A stretch of 64,000 bases of DNA from Streptococcus mitis. GTDB lineage: Bacteria > Bacillota > Bacilli > Lactobacillales > Streptococcaceae. The position numbers and the translations under genes are program-made. The notes below the pieces were generated by a model. The model was not told the DNA's origin and ran no database searches. It was given only the letters and a program-made list of their open reading frames with translations. The stretch spans positions 217,353 through 281,352 of the forward strand of contig NZ_JPFU01000012.1 of assembly GCF_000722695.1 (NCBI RefSeq), in the 5' to 3' direction. Positions 58,666 to 64,000 of the stretch are shown here, in pieces (within the stretch, counting starts at the first letter, position 1; the number at the start of each line of letters is the position of its first letter).

Positions 58666-60120
58666 ATGCAAAATCAAACACTTATGCAATACTTTGAATG
58701 GTATCTGCCCCACGACGGTCAGCACTGGACGCGTCTGGCTGAAGATGCTCAACACCTAGCTGATCTGGGAATCAGCCACGTCTGGATGCCACCAGCTTTT
58801 AAGGCGACCAATGAAAAAGATGTAGGTTATGGGGTCTATGACTTATTTGACTTAGGAGAGTTCAACCAAAAAGGGACTGTCCGCACCAAGTATGGTTTCA
58901 AAGAAGACTATCTTCAAGCCATTCAAGCCCTAAAAGCTCAGGGAATTCAACCTATGGCCGATGTGGTTCTCAATCACAAGGCTGCAGCCGATCACATGGA
59001 AGCCTTTCAGGTTATCGAAGTTGATCCAGTAGACCGTACAGTTGAACTTGGAGAACCCTTCACCATCAATGGCTGGACTAACTTTACCTTCGATGGACGC
59101 CAAGATACCTACAATGACTTCCACTGGCACTGGTACCACTTCACAGGTACAGACTACGATGCCAAACGCCGTAAGTCTGGGATTTATCTCATCCAAGGGG
59201 ACAACAAGGGATGGGCTAACGAGGAATTGGTCGATAATGAAAACGGTAACTATGACTACCTCATGTATGCCGACCTAGACTTTAAACATCCTGAAGTCAT
59301 CCAAAATATCTATGACTGGGCTGACTGGTTCATGGAAACTACTGGTGTAGCTGGTTTCCGCTTGGATGCCGTTAAACACATTGACTCTTTCTTCATGCGC
59401 AATTTTATCCGAGATATGAAGGAAAAATACGGTGAGGATTTCTATGTTTTTGGTGAATTCTGGAATCCTGACAAGGAAGCCAATCTAGACTACCTTGAAA
59501 AAACGGAAGAACGCTTCGACCTTGTTGATGTTCGTCTCCACCAGAATCTCTTTGAAGCTAGCCGAGCAGGTTCCAACTATGACCTTCGTGGCATTTTCAC
59601 AGATAGCTTGGTTGAACTCAAGCCTAACAAGGCTGTGACTTTTGTCGACAACCACGATACACAACGAGGTCAGGCTCTTGAGTCTACCGTTGAAGAATGG
59701 TTCAAACCAGCAGCCTATGCCCTCATTCTGTTACGCCAAAATGGCCTTCCATGTGTCTTTTACGGAGACTACTATGGGATTTCAGGACAATATTCTCAAC
59801 AAGATTTCAAAGAAGTCCTTGACCGCCTCTTAGCCATCCGAAAAGATTTGGCCTATGGAGAACAAAATGACTACTTTGATGACCCTAACTGTATCGGTTG
59901 GGTACGTTCAGGTGCTGAACATCAATCCCCAATCGCAGTCCTTATCTCAAATGACCAAGAAAACAGCAAGTCAATGTTTGTCGGCCAAGAATGGGCTAAC
60001 CAAACCTTCGTTGACTTACTTGGAAACCACCAAAGTCAAGTTACAATCGATGAGGAAGGTTATGGACAATTCCCAGTCTCAGCTAGATCCGTAAGTGTCT
60101 GGGCAGCCAATACAATCTAA
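58666..60120 (+). CDS. amyA: Cytoplasmic alpha-amylase (GH13)
   Basis: A 484-residue GH13 enzyme that hydrolyses internal alpha-1,4 bonds of maltodextrin or glycogen. It has no signal peptide, so it acts in the cell. The four GH13 regions are visible: I MADVVLNHKA, II GFRLDAVKHID (nucleophile Asp), III FGEFWN (acid/base Glu), IV FVDNHDTQ (transition-state Asp). It begins MQNQTLMQYFEWYLPHDGQHW, the classic start of GH13_5 bacterial liquefying types. It is monocistronic with a cre-overlapped promoter and its own terminator. Confidence 0.95.
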   Translation: MQNQTLMQYFEWYLPHDGQHWTRLAEDAQHLADLGISHVWMPPAFKATNEKDVGYGVYDLFDLGEFNQKGTVRTKYGFKEDYLQAIQALKAQGIQPMADVVLNHKAAADHMEAFQVIEVDPVDRTVELGEPFTINGWTNFTFDGRQDTYNDFHWHWYHFTGTDYDAKRRKSGIYLIQGDNKGWANEELVDNENGNYDYLMYADLDFKHPEVIQNIYDWADWFMETTGVAGFRLDAVKHIDSFFMRNFIRDMKEKYGEDFYVFGEFWNPDKEANLDYLEKTEERFDLVDVRLHQNLFEASRAGSNYDLRGIFTDSLVELKPNKAVTFVDNHDTQRGQALESTVEEWFKPAAYALILLRQNGLPCVFYGDYYGISGQYSQQDFKEVLDRLLAIRKDLAYGEQNDYFDDPNCIGWVRSGAEHQSPIAVLISNDQENSKSMFVGQEWANQTFVDLLGNHQSQVTIDEEGYGQFPVSARSVSVWAANTI

Positions 60121-60135
60121 TAGTTCATAATATTC

Positions 60136-60165
60136 AAGCCAGATCCAATCAGATTTGGCTTTTTT
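60136..60165 (+). terminator. Terminator of amyA
   Basis: The stem AAGCCAgATC / GATTTGGCTT is followed by TTTTTT. Confidence 0.8.
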
Positions 60166-60172
60166 GTATTCA

Positions 60173-60204
60173 CAAAAAGACCTACCCAAATGGATAGATC
60201 TTTG
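60173..60204 (-). terminator. Terminator of the alaS operon
   Basis: The stem AGATCTATCC / GGGTAGGTCT is followed by TTTTTG on the minus strand. Confidence 0.8.
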
Positions 60205-60209
60205 TTTGT

Positions 60210-62828
60210 TTACAATTTACCTGCTACTGCATCCAACAATTCTTGAATTTTAGCTTGGTTGCTTCCTCCTGCCATGGCCATGTCTGGTTTACCACCACCA
60301 CGTCCATCGACGATTGGTGCTAATTCTTTGACAAGGTTTCCTGCATGAAGGTCTTTTGTCTTGCTTGCTACAAGGACATTGACTTTGTCACCGATAGCGG
60401 CAACTAGGACAAGAAGATCAGAGTAGTCTTTTTGTTTCCAGTTATCTGCAAAGGTACGAAGGGCACCAGCATCTGATACAGACACTTGACTCGCAATGTA
60501 ACGGTGACCGTTGACTTCCTTCACATCCTTGAAGATGTCACCTGCAGCTGCAGCTGCGGCTTTTTCTTTCAACTCAGCATTTTCTTTTTGAAGTTGACGA
60601 AGTTGTTCTTGAAGTCCTTCTACCTTGTGAGGTACTTCTTTAAGTTGAGGTGCTTTAAGAGTTGCTGCGACAGCTTTAAGAGCATCTTCTTGTTCGCGGT
60701 AGGCTTCAAAGGCTTCCTTACCAGTCACTGCCAAGATACGGCGAGTTCCTGATCCGATCCCTTCTTCTTTGACAATCTTGAAGAGGCCAATTTCAGAAGT
60801 GTTGCTAACGTGGGTACCACCACAAAGCTCGATAGAGTAGTCACCGATAGTAACAACACGGACTTCCTTACCGTATTTCTCACCAAAGAGGGCCATAGCT
60901 CCCATTTCTTTAGCAGTGTCAATATCCGTTTCAACTGTCTTCACTTCAAGAGCTTCCCAGATTTTCTCGTTAACTTGCTGTTCAATGGCACGCAATTCTT
61001 CTGCAGTTACTGCTTGGAAGTGAGTGAAGTCAAAGCGAAGGAATTCAACTTCGTTAAGAGATCCTGCTTGTGTTGCGTGATTTCCAAGGATATTGTGAAG
61101 GGCAGCGTGAAGCAAGTGAGTCGCAGTGTGGTTTTTCATAACACGGTGACGACGATTTGTATCGATTGCCAGCGTATATTCTTGGTTCAAGGCAAGCGGT
61201 GCAAGAACTTCAACTGTATGAAGGGCTTGACCATTTGGTGCTTTTTGAACATTTGTCACAGTAGCCACAACCTTACCTGACTCATCCAAGATTTGTCCAT
61301 GGTCAGCGACCTGTCCACCCATTTCAGCGTAGAATGGCGTTTCCGCAAAGATAAGTGAGGCAGTTCCTTCTGACACAGCTTCTACTTCTTCATTGTCAGC
61401 CACGATAGCCACCAATTTAGAAGACAATTGGCTAGCATTGTAGTTGAAGACACTTTCTACAGTGATGTTTTGAAGGGTTTCATTTTGCATGCCCATCGAG
61501 CCACCCTTTACAGCTGACGCACGCGCACGTTCTTGCTGTTCTTTCATGGCTGCTTCAAAACCTTCACGGTCTACAGTCATACCAGCTTCTTCAGCTATTT
61601 CTTCAGTCAATTCAACTGGGAATCCATAAGTGTCATAAAGTTTGAATACATCTGATCCAGCAATGACAGATTGACCTTTTTCTTTCAAGTCTGCTACGAT
61701 ACCTTGGGCAAAGTGTTGACCCGAGTGAAGAGTACGCGCAAATGATTCTTCTTCGCTCTTAACGATTTTCTCAATAAAGTCACGTTTTTCAAGCACTTCT
61801 GGGTAGTAGCTTTCCATGATCTTACCAACAGTTGGAACGAGTTTGTAAAGGAAAGGCTCGTTGATACCCAATTTTTGACCATGCATAGAAGCACGACGAA
61901 GGAGACGACGAAGGACATAACCACGACCTTCATTTCCTGGAAGGGCACCATCACCGATGGCAAATGACAAAGAACGAATGTGGTCAGCGATAACCTTAAA
62001 GCTCATGTTGTCGCCATCTTGGTCATAAACCTTACCAGACAATTTCTCCACTTCACGAATGATAGGCATGAAGAGGTCTGTTTCAAAGTTTGTCTTAGCC
62101 CCTTGGATAACCGCCACCAAACGCTCCAAACCAGCGCCCGTATCAATGTTCTTGTGTGGCAATTCCTTGTACTCGCTACGAGGGACAGCAGGGTCTGCGT
62201 TAAATTGTGACAAAACGATGTTCCAGATTTCGATATAACGGTCGTTTTCGATATCTTCTGCAAGGAGACGAAGACCGATATTTTCTGGGTCAAAAGCTTC
62301 TCCACGGTCAAAGAAAATCTCTGTATCTGGTCCAGAAGGTCCCGCACCGATTTCCCAGAAGTTATCTTCAATAGGAATCAAGTGACTTGGGTCTACTCCT
62401 ACTTCAATCCAGCGGTTATAAGAATCTTTATCATCTGGATAGTAGGTCATGTAAAGTTTTTCAGCTGGGAAGTCAAACCATTCAGGGCTGGTCAAAAGCT
62501 CATAAGCCCAAGTGATGGCTTCATCACGGAAGTAATCCCCGATAGAGAAGTTCCCCAACATTTCAAACATGGTATGGTGACGTGCAGTCTTCCCTACGTT
62601 TTCAATATCGTTGGTACGGATAGCCTTTTGCGCATTGGTAATACGTGGATTTTCAGGAATGATGGTCCCGTCAAAGTATTTCTTAAGGGTTGCTACCCCA
62701 GAGTTGATCCACAATAGAGTTGGGTCATTTACAGGAACCAAGCTCACTGATGGTTCTACTGAGTGACCTTTAGTCGCCCAGAAATCAAGCCACATTTGGC
62801 GTACTTGTGCACTAGATAGTTGTTTCAT
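60210..62828 (-). CDS. alaS: Alanyl-tRNA synthetase
   Basis: AlaS charges tRNA-Ala and edits mischarged serine. It is full length at 872 residues. Class II catalytic core near the start ([36 protein letters not shown]), tRNA-recognition helices in the middle, and the editing domain with zinc-type motifs [11 protein letters not shown] and CGGTH. A coiled-coil ([23 protein letters not shown]) and the C-terminal DHHA1-like [12 protein letters not shown] region follow. It is the second gene behind an alanine T-box. Confidence 0.97.
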   Translation of the reverse strand: MKQLSSAQVRQMWLDFWATKGHSVEPSVSLVPVNDPTLLWINSGVATLKKYFDGTIIPENPRITNAQKAIRTNDIENVGKTARHHTMFEMLGNFSIGDYFRDEAITWAYELLTSPEWFDFPAEKLYMTYYPDDKDSYNRWIEVGVDPSHLIPIEDNFWEIGAGPSGPDTEIFFDRGEAFDPENIGLRLLAEDIENDRYIEIWNIVLSQFNADPAVPRSEYKELPHKNIDTGAGLERLVAVIQGAKTNFETDLFMPIIREVEKLSGKVYDQDGDNMSFKVIADHIRSLSFAIGDGALPGNEGRGYVLRRLLRRASMHGQKLGINEPFLYKLVPTVGKIMESYYPEVLEKRDFIEKIVKSEEESFARTLHSGQHFAQGIVADLKEKGQSVIAGSDVFKLYDTYGFPVELTEEIAEEAGMTVDREGFEAAMKEQQERARASAVKGGSMGMQNETLQNITVESVFNYNASQLSSKLVAIVADNEEVEAVSEGTASLIFAETPFYAEMGGQVADHGQILDESGKVVATVTNVQKAPNGQALHTVEVLAPLALNQEYTLAIDTNRRHRVMKNHTATHLLHAALHNILGNHATQAGSLNEVEFLRFDFTHFQAVTAEELRAIEQQVNEKIWEALEVKTVETDIDTAKEMGAMALFGEKYGKEVRVVTIGDYSIELCGGTHVSNTSEIGLFKIVKEEGIGSGTRRILAVTGKEAFEAYREQEDALKAVAATLKAPQLKEVPHKVEGLQEQLRQLQKENAELKEKAAAAAAGDIFKDVKEVNGHRYIASQVSVSDAGALRTFADNWKQKDYSDLLVLVAAIGDKVNVLVASKTKDLHAGNLVKELAPIVDGRGGGKPDMAMAGGSNQAKIQELLDAVAGKL

Positions 62829-62849
62829 ATTGTCTCCTTATTTACTTGT

Positions 62850-63335
62850 TTAATGTGATTGGCTTTCCAGCATTTCCACATAGTCAATCGCGACACAGAG
62901 GGAAATGACTAGATCTGCATAAGCGTCCTCCATAACCGTTACGGTATAAGTAGAGGTCAGATGGAAGAGTTCCTTCTTAATTTCCGCAATCAGCTGATCG
63001 CGATCATCCAGCAATTTGAAATTCAAATCCCAGATATTGCCCTCGATACGAAGACCCAAATTATCAAACTCATACTTATCTCGCCAAAAGGTCAACTTCT
63101 TACGAATGACAAAACTCGAGCCATCCCGAAGCTGAATCTCAAAACGAGGAAGCAAGGTCAAGATTTCTTTACTAATCTGACTGACCTGTTCACCATTAGC
63201 ATCATAGATGGTAAAGGTTTTAGGAATCTTAAAAAATGATCCCTCCACCTGATAGGTGATTTCTCCTCTGTCATCCTTGATAGCGAAGCGTTCGCCTCCA
63301 AGACGAAACTTTTGTTTGACAAGAAATGTTTTCAT
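62850..63335 (-). CDS. LURP-one-related (YxjI-like) protein
   Basis: A 161-residue protein of the LURP-one/Tubby-like beta-barrel group: FLVKQKFRLGGERFAIKDDRGEITYQVEGSFFKIPKTFTIYD, with repeated strand-turn-strand segments and a final hydrophobic helix (DAYADLVISLCVAIDYVEML). Proteins of this fold may bind membrane lipids. No reaction is known. The ATG at 63335 (MKTFLVKQ) has GGAGG directly before it. It lies between the alanine T-box and alaS (21 bases apart), so it is expressed with alaS during alanine starvation. Confidence 0.85.
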   Translation of the reverse strand: MKTFLVKQKFRLGGERFAIKDDRGEITYQVEGSFFKIPKTFTIYDANGEQVSQISKEILTLLPRFEIQLRDGSSFVIRKKLTFWRDKYEFDNLGLRIEGNIWDLNFKLLDDRDQLIAEIKKELFHLTSTYTVTVMEDAYADLVISLCVAIDYVEMLESQSH

Positions 63336-63351
63336 CAACACCTCCAAAAAT

Positions 63352-63529
63352 CAAAAGACAAGCTCATATCACGAAGGGCGAAAAACCGCGGTACCACCTT
63401 CATTCAATGAACTTGTCATTCTCTTATTCTTATGCAATTGTATGATTGAGTAGCATGACTTTCTAGCTTAGATGGCTCGCAGCACCGCCATTTCTCTGGA
63501 CTAAGACAAGTGAAAATCAATTCTCAACT
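63352..63529 (-). ncRNA. Alanine T-box leader
   Basis: On the minus strand the T-box sequence GAAGGTGGTACCGCG lies at 63401-63387. In stem I, GTTGAG near the start pairs with CTCAAT, and the bulge between contains GCT (63454-63452), an alanine codon and the likely specifier. A terminator-like GACAAG / CTTGTC pair ends in a T-rich run. It regulates the LURP-one gene and alaS. Confidence 0.88.
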
Positions 63530-63534
63530 TTCTT

Positions 63535-63563
63535 ATTATAACGTTTTTTAAAGTTTGCGTCAA
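63535..63563 (-). promoter_or_regulatory. Promoter of the alaS operon
   Basis: -35 TTGACG (63563-63558), 17-base spacer, perfect -10 TATAAT (63540-63535). Confidence 0.85.
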
Positions 63564-63713
63564 CTGGAAATCATCTTATGAGATAGACACTCGGGACTTT
63601 GACAGTTATGAAGTAAAAAAATCCTCATAAAGGTTGATATAAGAGCATTTTCTTGTCAAATTTTACCACTTTTTATTTGCGTACCTTGTTATAATAGAGT
63701 GAGGTATGAAAAG

Positions 63714-64000
63714 ATGAGAGTTAAACAATCAAAGTCAAAAAACACTATCAACTACGCTATTATTAAAGATATCAAGGTTGGAAATAAACGGACTTCTACT
63801 ATCGTAGAAAACCTAGGCAATCATAACACAATCTTAAAAGAACATCCTGATATGGAACCTCTTGAGTGGGCTCGTTTACGTGCTAAGGAATTAACCGAGA
63901 AAGAAAAAGAAGAAAATAAAGATTTCCTCATTACCTTTAGTCAAAACAAACAGTTAAAACAAAATCAATTGAACGAATATCATGGAGGCTATCTCTTCCT
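63714..64000 (+). CDS. Transposase N-terminus (IS1634/IS4-like), cut by the window edge
   Basis: The ATG at 63714 opens a frame of 95 codons still open at the window end: MRVKQSKSKNTINYAIIKDI, then VGNKRTSTIVENLGNH and a Lys/Glu-rich helix. This start is typical of IS1634-like transposases. The catalytic DDE part lies outside. Whether the copy is complete cannot be judged here. The 63564-63713 stretch before it holds no other gene and may contain the IS end. Confidence 0.55.
   Translation, partial: MRVKQSKSKNTINYAIIKDIKVGNKRTSTIVENLGNHNTILKEHPDMEPLEWARLRAKELTEKEKEENKDFLITFSQNKQLKQNQLNEYHGGYLF

Overview
This window looks like chromosome of a Mitis-group Streptococcus (S. mitis, S. pneumoniae, S. 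pseudopneumoniae or S. oralis type). The reasons are: four BOX repeats with pneumococcal boxA and boxC ends, an IS630-Spn1-like insertion, a LicD-type teichoic acid cluster, Gram-positive gene starts and low-GC intergenic DNA, and protein lengths matching the pneumococcal orthologues I remember (PgdA 463, AroA 427, FtsX 308, MecA 245 residues). The gene order is pneumococcal in blocks but rearranged. A block metK-helicase-EEP-ptsG-ftsX-ftsE-prfB sits between pgdA and rplL, and an IS630 copy and a BOX lie at one junction.

Left part (1-16 kb). pdxS-pdxT make pyridoxal phosphate. nox (H2O-forming NADH oxidase) is divergent from a three-gene flavin operon: a leaderless ApbE FMN transferase, an NAD(P)H:FMN reductase, and a second reductase fused to a PAS-like domain with a tail carrying two copies of the ApbE flavinylation motif. 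Both divergent promoters overlap CcpA cre sequences. Next is a glycine T-box operon: a GFA/CENP-V-family zinc protein, glyQ, glyS and a DUF896 protein. It is interrupted by a hairpin-rich insert that duplicates the glyQ start, and by a BOX. A 1771-residue LPXTG-anchored subtilase with a long KPVV-type repeat follows.

Middle (16-29 kb): pgdA, metK with a long leader, a DEAD-box helicase, an EEP-fold phosphatase, the glucose PTS permease behind a perfect cre palindrome, prfB (programmed +1 frameshift)-ftsE-ftsX, a decayed IS630 copy, and rplJ-rplL with an L10 leader.

Right part (29-64 kb): an amidohydrolase, a heterodimeric ABC exporter, msrAB, hom-thrB and mecA. Then comes a teichoic-acid type cluster (LicD, two glycosyltransferases, a polytopic polymerase, a Wzz-like protein) next to psr. 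A continuous aromatic amino acid run follows: rlmI-like, aroD, aroE, aroB, aroC, tyrA, a lipoprotein insert, a UPF0342 gene, aroA, aroK, pheA. The window ends with an ABC-2 transporter, a cre-controlled alpha-amylase, alaS with a LURP-one-like gene under an alanine T-box, and the 5' end of a transposase cut by the window edge.

The most interesting items are the intracellular flavinylation cassette, the structured duplication before glyQ, the lipoprotein gene flanked by 20-bp direct repeats, and an isolated promoter/terminator unit at 55.5 kb. Family calls were made by eye from translated sequence. No database search was run, and all locus-order comparisons are from memory.
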